From Micromonospora coriariae (lineage in GTDB: Bacteria > Actinomycetota > Actinomycetes > Mycobacteriales > Micromonosporaceae): a DNA stretch of 64,000 nt. How positions within the stretch are numbered: position 1 is the first letter of the stretch; each line of letters opens with the position of its first letter. The notes under the pieces are model-generated. The model was not told the DNA's origin. It saw nothing but the letters and a program-made list of their open reading frames with translations, and did no database searches. The stretch spans positions 5,642,001 through 5,706,000 of the forward strand of contig NZ_LT607412.1 in NCBI RefSeq assembly GCF_900091455.1, given 5' to 3'. This document shows positions 15,289-23,617 of this stretch, one piece after another. The translations under genes and the position numbers were made by a program.

Positions 15289-16926
15289 ATGTTCCGCAAG
15301 ACGTGGCGCCGCGTGGCGTTAGCCAGCGCGGGTCTGCTCGCGCTCAGCCTGGTCACCGCCTGTTCCGAGGACCCCTCCGAGTCGACGGACCTCTCGGAGA
15401 ACCGGGTCGGCGCGATGGCCGACTACGGCGTCGGCGACCAGTTCAAGGCCACCGAGGCGCTCTCCTTCTCCACCCTCTACAACAACCACACGTTCTATCC
15501 CCTCAAGGACGACTGGCTGTTCTGGTCCGAGCTCACCAAGCGGACCAACGTCAAGATCGAGCCGGTCGCCGTACCGCTGAGCGACTACGAGCAGAAGCGC
15601 AGCCTGCTGATCGGCGCCGGGGACGCCCCGCTGATCATTCCGAAGACGTACCACCCGCAGGAGGACGCGTTCGTCTCCTCCGGGGCGATCCTGCCGGTGA
15701 GCGACTACCTGGATCTGATGCCCAACTTCAAGGACAAGATCGCCAAGTGGAACCTCAAGCCTGAGATCGACGGTCTGAAGCAGTCCGACGGCAAGTTCTA
15801 CCTGCTGCCGGGGCTGCACGAGAAGCCCACGCAGGACTACACGGTGCTGGTGCGCGCCGACATCCTCCAGGAGCTGAACCAGCCGGTCCCCAAGACCTGG
15901 GACGAGCTGTACACGGTGCTCAAGGCGATGAAGGCCAGGTATCCGAACTCGTTCCCGTACTCCGACCGGTTCAGCAAGCCCAACCCGACCGGCGCCCTGC
16001 TGAACATCGTCGGCGCGTCCTTCGGCACCCGGGCGGGCTGGGACTACCAGCACGCCAGCTGGGACCCGGCGGCGAAGAAGTTCAACTACACCGGCTCCAC
16101 CGAGCAGTACAAGCAGGTGGTCACGTACCTCCACAAGCTCGTCGCCGAGGGTTTGCTCGACCCGGAGAGCTTCACCCAGACCGACGACCAGGCGCGCCAG
16201 AAGCTCGCCAACGGCAAGTCGTTCGTGATCACCGGGAACGCGCAGACCCTGGTCAACGACCACCGGCCCGATCTGGCCAAGACCCTGCCGAAGGCGAAGC
16301 TGACCAAGATCCCGCTGCCCGTCGGCCCGGCCGGTGAGATCAATCCCTTCCCTCGCCTGGAGAACGGCATCATGATCTCCACGAAGGCTCGGGAGAGCAA
16401 GAACTTCGTGGCCATGATGCAGTTCATCGACTGGCTCTGGTATTCCGACGCCGGCCAGGAGTTCGCCCGGTGGGGCGTCGAGGGCACCACCTTCACCAAG
16501 GACGCGTCCGGCAAGCGCTCCGTCACCGCCGACGTCGACGTCCTCGGGCTCAACCCGAAGGCCACCAAGCACCTGCAGAAGGACTTCGGCTTCTACAACG
16601 GCGTCTTCGCCTACGGCGGCACCCCCGACCTGGTTCGCGGGTTCTTCTCCCCGGAGGAACTGGAGTTTCAGAAGGTGATGGATGCCCGGCCGCCGAGGCT
16701 GGTGCCCCCGCCCTTCCCGTTCACCGATGAGGAACGCGAGCAGGTGGCGCTCTGGGAGACCCCACTGAAGGACTTCGTCACCCAGAACACGCTGAAGTTC
16801 GCCCTCGGCCAGCGGCCCCTGAGCGAATGGGACGCCTACGTCGCCGAGCTGAAGGCCAAGAACTCCGAGCAGTACATCGAGATGGTCAACAAGGCGTACG
16901 ACCGCTTCCAGAAGAACAACGGCTGA
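15289..16926 (+). CDS. Extracellular sugar-binding lipoprotein of the xylan importer
   Basis: A 545-residue extracellular solute-binding protein (family 1, LplA-like large type). The signal peptide runs from MFRKTWRRVALASAGLLALSL to a lipobox VTAC, then a polar linker SEDPSESTD. Good ribosome site GAAAGGA lies upstream of ATG 15289. Codon 11 (15319-15321) is TTA, very rare in such genomes, so translation may depend on the bldA-type leucyl tRNA. It follows the permeases by 49 bp, and a hairpin after the gene could raise its mRNA level relative to the enzymes downstream. The ligand is inferred to be (glucurono)xylo-oligosaccharide from the neighbours. Confidence 0.9.
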   Translation: MFRKTWRRVALASAGLLALSLVTACSEDPSESTDLSENRVGAMADYGVGDQFKATEALSFSTLYNNHTFYPLKDDWLFWSELTKRTNVKIEPVAVPLSDYEQKRSLLIGAGDAPLIIPKTYHPQEDAFVSSGAILPVSDYLDLMPNFKDKIAKWNLKPEIDGLKQSDGKFYLLPGLHEKPTQDYTVLVRADILQELNQPVPKTWDELYTVLKAMKARYPNSFPYSDRFSKPNPTGALLNIVGASFGTRAGWDYQHASWDPAAKKFNYTGSTEQYKQVVTYLHKLVAEGLLDPESFTQTDDQARQKLANGKSFVITGNAQTLVNDHRPDLAKTLPKAKLTKIPLPVGPAGEINPFPRLENGIMISTKARESKNFVAMMQFIDWLWYSDAGQEFARWGVEGTTFTKDASGKRSVTADVDVLGLNPKATKHLQKDFGFYNGVFAYGGTPDLVRGFFSPEELEFQKVMDARPPRLVPPPFPFTDEEREQVALWETPLKDFVTQNTLKFALGQRPLSEWDAYVAELKAKNSEQYIEMVNKAYDRFQKNNG

Positions 16927-16934
16927 TCGGCGGC

Positions 16935-16973
16935 GGGTCCGGTCGGGCAGCGCACCAGCACCCGGCCGGACCC
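16935..16973 (+). terminator. Intra-operon hairpin after the binding-protein gene
   Basis: GGGTCCGG (16935-16942) pairs with CCGGACCC (16966-16973), with additional CGGG/CCCG pairing inside. It lies in the 114-bp gap between binding protein and GH39 gene. Such structures often give partial termination or 3' mRNA protection in sugar importer operons; that role is inferred. Confidence 0.45.
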
Positions 16974-17040
16974 TCCGGCCCCCTGCCGGCGCGGCGAGCC
17001 CACCCGCCCGCCCTGCGCGTGGGACGACCAGAGGACAGCG

Positions 17041-18582
17041 ATGCGCATCACGGTTCCCGATCACGCCATCGGCCGCCTCACCGACGCCTGGCGCGGCTGC
17101 GTCGGCACCAGCCGGTTCGAGTTGGCCCTGCGGCGCGACTACCAGGACTCGCTGGCCCTCATCCAACGCGACATCGGATTCCGGCACATCCGCGGGCACG
17201 GGCTGCTCAGCGACGGCGTCGGCGTGCACCGCCCGTACGAACACTGGGGTGAGCGCCGGGTGCACCACTCGTTCACCTACGTCGACCAGGTCGTCGACGC
17301 CTACCTCGACCTCGGTGTCCGACCGTTCGTCGAGCTGGGGTTCATGCCCTCGGGCCTGGCCTCCGGCGACCAGACGGTGTTCTGGTGGCGGGGCAACGTC
17401 ACGCCGCCCCGGTCCTTCACCGAGTGGGCGGACCTGGTCCGCGCCACTGTCGCCCACCTGGTCGACCGGTACGGCCTGGACGAGGTACGCGGCTGGCCGA
17501 TCGAGGTGTGGAACGAGCCCAACCTGCTGCCCTTCTGGCAGGGCGCCGACCGGGACGCGTACCACCGCTTGTACGAGGTGAGCGCGCACGCGGTCAAGGA
17601 GGTCGACGCGGCCCTGCAGGTCGGCGGTCCGGCGATCTCGCCCGGGGCGGACGAGTGGCTCGTGCCCTTCGCCGAGTTCGTCACCGACCGCCAGGTGCCT
17701 GTCGACTTCGTCAGCCGCCACGCGTACACCTCGGGGCCCGCCCAGCACGTGCCGTTCGGCACCCACCAGACCCTCGCCCCGGCAACGGAGCTGCTGACCC
17801 AGTTCGCCGCACCGCGCCGGCACCTGGCCGGCACCGCCCTGGCGGAACTGCCCGTGCACATCACCGAGTTCAACTCCTCCTACCGGCCGGACAACCCGAT
17901 CCACGACACGGCTTTCCACGCCGCGTACCTCGCGCCCGTGCTGGCCGCCGGCGGCGACCTGGTCGACTCCTTCTCGTACTGGACCTTCAGCGACATGTTC
18001 GAGGAGGTGGGGGTGCCGAGCGCGCTGTTCCACGGCGGGTTCGGCCTGCTCACCCACCGCCAGATCAAGAAACCCACCTACCACCTGTACGCCTTCATGG
18101 CGCGCCTCGGCGACGAGGTGCTGGCACGCGGGGACGACCACCTGGTGACCCGGCACCCCGACGGGCGGATCGCGGTGCTGGCCTGGGCCCCGGTGGACGT
18201 CACCGGCCGGTCGCCGGTGCCCGACCGGCACCCGCTGGCCCTGTCGATCCCGCTCGGCCCGCCGGGTACGACGTCGGCGTTCCTGCTCCGCTCGTCGGTG
18301 AGCGAGGAGGCGGGCAACGCCTGGGCCGCCTGGGCCGAGATGGGGCGCCCCCGCTCACCCCGGGCCCGCCAGCTCGACGCCCTACGGGAGGCCGCCGAGC
18401 CGGCCCGCACCCACCGCGCCCTGCCGGTCGCGACCGGGCGGGTCGAGGTGGACCTCACCCTCGCCCGGCACGAGGTCACCCTCCTGGAGCTGAGCCCGGT
18501 GGTGAACGAGACCCCGCAGTGGTGGGACGACGACCGCCTGCTCGGCCTGCCGGCCGGGGCCGATCATAAGGAGCAGCCGTGA
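17041..18582 (+). CDS. GH39 family beta-xylosidase
   Basis: A 513-residue cytoplasmic glycoside hydrolase without signal peptide. The acid/base Glu is E159 in EVWNEPN and the nucleophile Glu is E276 in HITEFNSSYRPDNPIHD, both typical of GH39. FRHIRGHGLLSDGVGVHRPYE and VDFVSRHAYTS match family barrel strands. GH39 xylosidases release xylose from xylo-oligosaccharides with retention; here the substrate would be oligomers brought in by the preceding importer. It ends in a GTGA overlap with the DUF624 gene, starting a run of four tightly coupled genes. Confidence 0.92.
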   Translation: MRITVPDHAIGRLTDAWRGCVGTSRFELALRRDYQDSLALIQRDIGFRHIRGHGLLSDGVGVHRPYEHWGERRVHHSFTYVDQVVDAYLDLGVRPFVELGFMPSGLASGDQTVFWWRGNVTPPRSFTEWADLVRATVAHLVDRYGLDEVRGWPIEVWNEPNLLPFWQGADRDAYHRLYEVSAHAVKEVDAALQVGGPAISPGADEWLVPFAEFVTDRQVPVDFVSRHAYTSGPAQHVPFGTHQTLAPATELLTQFAAPRRHLAGTALAELPVHITEFNSSYRPDNPIHDTAFHAAYLAPVLAAGGDLVDSFSYWTFSDMFEEVGVPSALFHGGFGLLTHRQIKKPTYHLYAFMARLGDEVLARGDDHLVTRHPDGRIAVLAWAPVDVTGRSPVPDRHPLALSIPLGPPGTTSAFLLRSSVSEEAGNAWAAWAEMGRPRSPRARQLDALREAAEPARTHRALPVATGRVEVDLTLARHEVTLLELSPVVNETPQWWDDDRLLGLPAGADHKEQP

Positions 18583-19262
18583 GCGCGCACGCCTGGCGAC
18601 AGTTCGGCGACGGGCCACTGTCCCGCGCCGCCGCCCGCGTCTACACCCTGCTCGTGGTCGAGCTGCTGTTCCTGCTCACCACCCTGCCCGGCCTGCTCCC
18701 GCTGCTCCTGCTGAGCCGTGACCCGAGCAACCTGCCGCTGGCCGCGGCCCTGCTGGTGCCGGTCGGTCCGGCGGTCTCCGCCGCCCTGTACGCCCTGCGC
18801 CACCAGCGCCCGGACGTGACGGATCTGCGGCCCGCCGCCGTCTTCTGGCGTGGCTACCGGGCCAACCTGCCCGGTGCGCTGCGGGTCTGGGTGCCGACGC
18901 TGCTGTGGCTGACAGTGCTCGCCGTGAACCTCGCCCACCTCGGCGCGGCCGCCGTCCCCCGGTGGTGGGCGGTGCCGATGGTCCTGGTCGGGGTGGGGGT
19001 GATCCTCTGTGCGGCCAACGCATTGGTGATCACCTCGCTGTTCGACTTCCGCACCCGGGACGTGCTCCGGCTGGCCGTGCACTTCCTGGTGCGTACCCCC
19101 GGTGTCACCGTCGGCAACGCGCTGCTGCTGGCCGCGGCGGCCGGGATCACCGCGGTCTTCTCCGAGGCGGTGCTGGTGATGCTCGGCTCGGTGGTGGTCC
19201 TGGCGTTCCTGCGCACCGGCGACCCGATGATCCACCTCATCCGGAAGGAGTTCACCGCATGA
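18579..19262 (+). CDS. DUF624 (YesL-like) membrane protein
   Basis: A 227-residue integral membrane protein with about five hydrophobic segments and the family's early pattern GPLSRAAARVYTLLVVELLFLLTTLPGL and GPAVSAALYALR. GTG 18579 overlaps the GH39 stop, and its own stop overlaps the GH42 start (ATGA). DUF624 proteins are regularly found in oligosaccharide-utilisation loci next to LplB/LplC importers, but their function is not established. An accessory role in uptake or sensing is a guess. Confidence 0.85.
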   Translation: MSAHAWRQFGDGPLSRAAARVYTLLVVELLFLLTTLPGLLPLLLLSRDPSNLPLAAALLVPVGPAVSAALYALRHQRPDVTDLRPAAVFWRGYRANLPGALRVWVPTLLWLTVLAVNLAHLGAAAVPRWWAVPMVLVGVGVILCAANALVITSLFDFRTRDVLRLAVHFLVRTPGVTVGNALLLAAAAGITAVFSEAVLVMLGSVVVLAFLRTGDPMIHLIRKEFTA

Positions 19263-21292
19263 GCCTGCCCCGCACCGCGAAGGTGCCCTTCGGCGGCGAC
19301 TACAACCCGGAACAGTGGCCCGAGGACGTGTGGAAGCAGGACCACCGACTCTTCGACGCCGCGCGCATCGACCTGGTCACGGTGGGCGTCTTCGACTGGG
19401 CGCTCATCCAGCCGGCCGAGGACGTGTACGACTTCTCGCTGCTGGACCGGATCATCGAGCGGGCCGGCACCCAGGGGCGTGGCATCTGCCTGGCGACCGG
19501 CACGGCCGCCCACCCGCCGTGGCTGGCGAAGGCGTACCCGGAGGTGACCCGCACCGACTTCGAGGGCCGCAGGCACCGTTTCGGGCAGCGGCACAACTCG
19601 TGCCCCAGCTCGCCGGTGTTCCGCCGGCTCTCCACCGAACTCGCCCGCCGGGTCGCCGGCCGCTACGCCGACGCTCCGGCCGTCGTCGCCTGGCACGTCG
19701 GCAACGAGTACGGCGGCGCCTGTTACTGCGAGCTCTGCGCGGCGGGGTTCCGCGACTGGCTGCGCCGCCGCTACGGCACCCTCGACGCGCTGAACGCGGC
19801 CTGGTACACCAGTTTCTGGTCGCACACCTTCAGCGACTGGGAGCAGATCGAGCCGCCGTCGGCGCTGACCGAGCACTGGCGTGGGCCGGACCACACCGCC
19901 TTCCAGGGCATCACCCTGGACTATCTGCGGTTCTCCTCCGACGCCATGCTGACCAACTTCCGGGACGAGAAGGCCGCCATCCGGGAGTCCAGCCCGGACC
20001 TGCCGGTGACCACGAACTTCATGGGCATGTACCGGCCGATCGACTACCACCGCTGGGCTCCGCACCTGGACTTCGCCTCCTGGGACAACTACCCGCCGGA
20101 CGACGGGTCCGCGGCCCGGATGGCGCTGACCCACGACCTGATGCGCGGGCTCAAGGACGGCCAGCCGTTCTGGCTGATGGAACAGACGCCGAGCGTCACC
20201 GCCTGCCGCGACGTCAACCCGCTGAAACGGCCGGGCCTGATGCGGCTGTGGAGCTGGCAGGCGGTGGCGCACGGCGCCGACGCGGTGCTCTTCTTCCAAC
20301 TGCGCGCCTCCCGTGGGGCCAGCGAGAAGTACCACGGCGCCGTCATCGGCCACGCCGGCCGCGCCGACACCCGGGTCTTCCGGGAGGTCGCCGAGCTGGG
20401 GGCGGAGCTGGAACGGTTCGGCCCGGTGTCGCTGGGCGCGCGGACGCCGGCGCGGGTGGCGATGCTGTTCGACTGGGACAGCTGGTGGGCGTTGGAGATC
20501 TCCGACGGCCCGTCCCGGCTGGTCCGGTACCAGCAGGTCGTGCTGGCGTACCACCGGGCGCTCTGGGAGGCCGGGGTCGACCTGGACGTGGTCGCGGTGG
20601 CCGCCGACCTGTCCGGCTACGACGTGGTCGTCGCGCCGGCCCTGCACATGCTCAAGGGGGACCTGCCGGAGCGCCTGGAGGCGGTGGCCGCCCGCGGCGG
20701 TTCGGTGCTGACCACGTACCTGTCCGGTCGGGTGGACGAGAACGACCAGGCCTTCCTCATGGACGTGCCGGGCCCGCTCGGGCAGCTGATGGGAATCCGG
20801 GTCGACGAGTGGGACGCCCGCGGCCCGGAGGTGGTCAACCCGGTTCGCCTCGGCGCCGGCGCCGATCGGTTCGACGTCGAGGCGCGGCTGCTCTTCGAGC
20901 TGGTGATCCCGCAGGGCGCGGAGGTGCTCGGCACCTACCAGGCCGACTTCTACGCCGGCACGGCCGCGGTGACCCGCAACTCCTTCGGCCACGGGCACGG
21001 CTGGTACGTCGCCGCCGGGCTGGACCAGGTCGGGGTCTCCTGGGTGGTCCGGCAGGTGCTGGCCCGGCACGACCTGCTCGGGCCGTACCCGGACGTGCCG
21101 GAGCTGGAGTCCGCGCTCCGGATCGCGCCGGACGGGACACGGCTGCTGTTCCTGCTCAACCACCGCGTCGAGCCGGTCGAGGTCACCGCCCGGACCGGCG
21201 GCGTCGACCTGCTCACCGGTGACCGGGCGGAGACCGGGCAGTCGCTGCGGCTGCCGGCGTACGGGGTCGTCGTGCTGCGGGAGGACCGGTGA
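19259..21292 (+). CDS. GH42 family beta-galactosidase-like glycoside hydrolase
   Basis: A 677-residue protein of usual GH42 length. It opens with VPFGGDYNPEQWP. The acid/base is E150 in HVGNEYGG and the nucleophile E308 in LMEQTPS. The cysteine cluster CYCELCAAGF fits the GH42 zinc site. Trimerisation and C-terminal beta domains follow. No signal peptide. GH42 enzymes cleave terminal beta-galactosides and some act on alpha-L-arabinopyranosides; in a xylan locus it may remove galactosyl or arabinopyranosyl side groups (inference). ATG 19259 overlaps the DUF624 stop and it ends overlapping the GH67 start. Confidence 0.92.
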   Translation: MSLPRTAKVPFGGDYNPEQWPEDVWKQDHRLFDAARIDLVTVGVFDWALIQPAEDVYDFSLLDRIIERAGTQGRGICLATGTAAHPPWLAKAYPEVTRTDFEGRRHRFGQRHNSCPSSPVFRRLSTELARRVAGRYADAPAVVAWHVGNEYGGACYCELCAAGFRDWLRRRYGTLDALNAAWYTSFWSHTFSDWEQIEPPSALTEHWRGPDHTAFQGITLDYLRFSSDAMLTNFRDEKAAIRESSPDLPVTTNFMGMYRPIDYHRWAPHLDFASWDNYPPDDGSAARMALTHDLMRGLKDGQPFWLMEQTPSVTACRDVNPLKRPGLMRLWSWQAVAHGADAVLFFQLRASRGASEKYHGAVIGHAGRADTRVFREVAELGAELERFGPVSLGARTPARVAMLFDWDSWWALEISDGPSRLVRYQQVVLAYHRALWEAGVDLDVVAVAADLSGYDVVVAPALHMLKGDLPERLEAVAARGGSVLTTYLSGRVDENDQAFLMDVPGPLGQLMGIRVDEWDARGPEVVNPVRLGAGADRFDVEARLLFELVIPQGAEVLGTYQADFYAGTAAVTRNSFGHGHGWYVAAGLDQVGVSWVVRQVLARHDLLGPYPDVPELESALRIAPDGTRLLFLLNHRVEPVEVTARTGGVDLLTGDRAETGQSLRLPAYGVVVLREDR

Positions 21293-23373
21293 TCGCCGAG
21301 GAAGCGCGGCTGCACGCCGCCTGGCTGCCGCCGGAGGCGTTCCGGGCGCTCGGCTCGCGCCGCGTGCTGGTACACGGCGACGGGATGCTCGTCGACACAG
21401 TGCTCGACGAGGTCGCCCGCGCCTGTGCCCGGTACGGCGGTCGGATGTGGCATTCCCCGTCCTGGGACGTGGACGTCGATCTGGTGCTCGCGCTCCGCGG
21501 CACCGACGAGTTGCCGAGCGCGACGGTGCAGGCGGCGCGGGCAGCGGGGGAGGCGGCGCTGGCGCAGGCGGGCGACAACGCGGTGCTCGGTGCCGAGGGG
21601 TTCGTGCTGGCCCGGGCCGGCGACGTGACCGCCGTGCTGGCCGACGCGCCCGCCGGTCTGCTGTACGGGCTGTTCCACCTGGTCCGGCTCGGCGCTGCCG
21701 CGTTCGACACCACCCGTCCGGCGGAACAGCACCGACCCGCGCTGCGTCGGCGGATGCTGAACCACTGGGACAACGTGGCCGTGCACCCGGTGATGGGTCA
21801 GGTGGAGCGGGGATACGCCGGCGGCTCGATCTTCTGGCGGAACGGCCGGCCGCGCGGAGACCTGGCCCGAATCCGGGAGTACGCGCGGCTCCTGGCCGCC
21901 TGCGGCATCAACGCGATCTCGGTGAACAACGTAAACGTCGGCCGGACGGAGGCGCGGCTGCTCACCGACCGGCTCGGCGACGTGGCCGAGATCGCGGACG
22001 TGCTGCGGCCGTACGGCATCCGGGTGCACCTGTCGGTCACCTTCGCCGCGCCGGTGGTCCTCGGCGGCCTGCCGAACGCCGACCCGGTGGACGAGGCGGT
22101 ACGTGCCTGGTGGGCCGTGACGACCCGGCAGGTGTACGAGCGCATCCCGGACTTCGGCGGCTACGTGGTGAAGGCCGACTCCGAGGGGCAACCGGGCCCG
22201 TTCACCTACGGGCGTGACCACGCCGACGGGGCGAACCTGCTGGCCGACGCCCTCGCCCCGCACGGGGGAGTGGTGCACTGGCGGGCGTTCGTCTACAACC
22301 ATCACCAGGACTGGCGGGACCGGTCCACCGACCGGGCGCGGGCCGCGTACGACCATTTCGTCCCGCTCGACGGGCGGTTCCGCGACAACGTGGTCCTGCA
22401 GGTGAAGTTCGGTCCGGTGGACTTCCAGGTACGCGAGCCTGTCTCCCCGGTGCTCGCCGCGATGCCGGCCACCCGGCTGGCGGTAGAGGTGCAGGTCACC
22501 CAGGAGTACACCGGCCAGCAGCGCCACGTCTGCCACCTCGGCCCGTGGTGGAGCGAGGTGTTGCGGTTCGCGCCGTGGGGCCCGGGCGGGCGGACGGTCG
22601 CCGACGTGGCCGCGGGGGAGGCGGGGGAGGGCGGTGGCCTGGTCGCCGTCGCCAACGTCGGCGACGACCTCTTCTGGACCGGGCACCCGCTGGCGCAGGC
22701 GAACCTGTACACCGTCGGCCGGCTCGCCTGGGATCCGCAGCTGGATCCCCGGGCGGTCCTCGACGAGTGGATCGCGCTGACCTTCCCGCAGTCGGCGATG
22801 GCCGACCCGGAGCTGGTCGGACGGACGCTGCACGAGATCATGGACGACTCCTGGCGCACCTATGAGCGGTACACCGCCCCGCTGGGTGTCGGCTTCATGG
22901 TTCATCCCGGTGACCACTACGGCCCCGACGTGGACGGGTACGAGTACACCCGGTGGGGCACGTACCACTTCGCGGATCGCGACGGTGTCGGCGTGGACCG
23001 CAGCCGCGCGTCGGGCACCGGGTTCGCCGGTCAGTACCCGCCGTACTGGGCCCAGGTGTACGAGTCGCCCGAGCGGTGCCCGGACGAGCTGCTGCTCTTC
23101 TTCCACCACGTCCCGTACGGGCACGTCCTGCACGACGGGTCCACGGTCATCCAGCACATCTACGACACCCACTTCGCGGGCGTCGAGGAGGTGGCGGTCA
23201 TGCGGGGGCGATGGCGGACGTTGAAGGGGTTGATCGATCCCGCCGTGTACGAGCGGGTGGAGCAGCGCCTCGACGAGCAGGCGCGCAGCGCCACCGAGTG
23301 GCGGGATCAGACCAACACCTACTTCTTCCGCAAGTCCGGTGTGCCGGACGCGCACGGGCGTCGCATCTACTGA
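21289..23373 (+). CDS. GH67 alpha-glucuronidase
   Basis: A 694-residue cytoplasmic enzyme of full GH67 length. RMLNHWDNVAVHPVMGQVERGYAG, the general acid segment VKADSEGQPGPFTYGRDHADGANLL and the base region VDFQVREPVSPVLAAMP ... VEVQVTQEYTGQQ are all diagnostic. GH67 removes (4-O-methyl)glucuronic acid from the non-reducing end of short glucuronoxylo-oligosaccharides, which fits the importer, GH39 and GH10 genes. GTG 21289 overlaps the GH42 stop. It is the last gene of the intracellular xylan operon. A 14-bp palindrome starts 6 bp after its stop. Confidence 0.94.
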   Translation: MIAEEARLHAAWLPPEAFRALGSRRVLVHGDGMLVDTVLDEVARACARYGGRMWHSPSWDVDVDLVLALRGTDELPSATVQAARAAGEAALAQAGDNAVLGAEGFVLARAGDVTAVLADAPAGLLYGLFHLVRLGAAAFDTTRPAEQHRPALRRRMLNHWDNVAVHPVMGQVERGYAGGSIFWRNGRPRGDLARIREYARLLAACGINAISVNNVNVGRTEARLLTDRLGDVAEIADVLRPYGIRVHLSVTFAAPVVLGGLPNADPVDEAVRAWWAVTTRQVYERIPDFGGYVVKADSEGQPGPFTYGRDHADGANLLADALAPHGGVVHWRAFVYNHHQDWRDRSTDRARAAYDHFVPLDGRFRDNVVLQVKFGPVDFQVREPVSPVLAAMPATRLAVEVQVTQEYTGQQRHVCHLGPWWSEVLRFAPWGPGGRTVADVAAGEAGEGGGLVAVANVGDDLFWTGHPLAQANLYTVGRLAWDPQLDPRAVLDEWIALTFPQSAMADPELVGRTLHEIMDDSWRTYERYTAPLGVGFMVHPGDHYGPDVDGYEYTRWGTYHFADRDGVGVDRSRASGTGFAGQYPPYWAQVYESPERCPDELLLFFHHVPYGHVLHDGSTVIQHIYDTHFAGVEEVAVMRGRWRTLKGLIDPAVYERVEQRLDEQARSATEWRDQTNTYFFRKSGVPDAHGRRIY

Positions 23374-23378
23374 CCGGC

Positions 23379-23392
23379 GGCTTCCGGAAGCC
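23379..23392. promoter_or_regulatory. Perfect palindrome GGCTTCCGGAAGCC, distal operator
   Basis: A 14-bp perfect palindrome in the 244-bp gap between the GH67 and esterase genes. A near copy, GGCTTCCGGAAGTC, lies at 23481-23494 directly upstream of the esterase -35. Both share the TTCCGGAA core with 13258-13265 at the importer promoter, so the same regulator may act at both ends of the locus. It could also act as a short terminator stem for GH67. Confidence 0.5.
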
Positions 23393-23480
23393 TCCCGATA
23401 ACCCCCGTCGGACGGATCTCGCGGATCATCCCGTCGGTGGTCGTCGATGCGCAGGTCACGGCCAGCCCCGGCCGCCGAAA

Positions 23481-23517
23481 GGCTTCCGGAAGTCTTGACA
23501 ATCGAGTTCTCTCGATT
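23481..23517 (+). promoter_or_regulatory. Esterase-xylanase promoter with two operators
   Basis: A consensus -35 TTGACA is at 23495-23500. It is abutted upstream by GGCTTCCGGAAGTC (23481-23494) and followed by a perfect inverted repeat AATCGAG (23500-23506), 4 bp, CTCGATT (23511-23517). No good -10 is visible at 16-18 bp spacing (GAAGCT at 23518-23523 is the best), so activation or an unusual -10 is likely. Two different palindromes suggest two regulators. Confidence 0.5.
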
Positions 23518-23617
23518 GAAGCTGACAAGGTCACGCGAGCCGCGGTCAGGGTCGGGCGAAGGGCAGTCCTCGACTTACTCCCCTTCCATGCGCCATTCTC
23601 CTGAGGAATCGCGAACG

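Noticed and set aside
15319..18231. 970-codon minus-strand open frame across the binding protein and GH39
   Set aside because: It spans two well-identified plus-strand genes and shows no protein family features.
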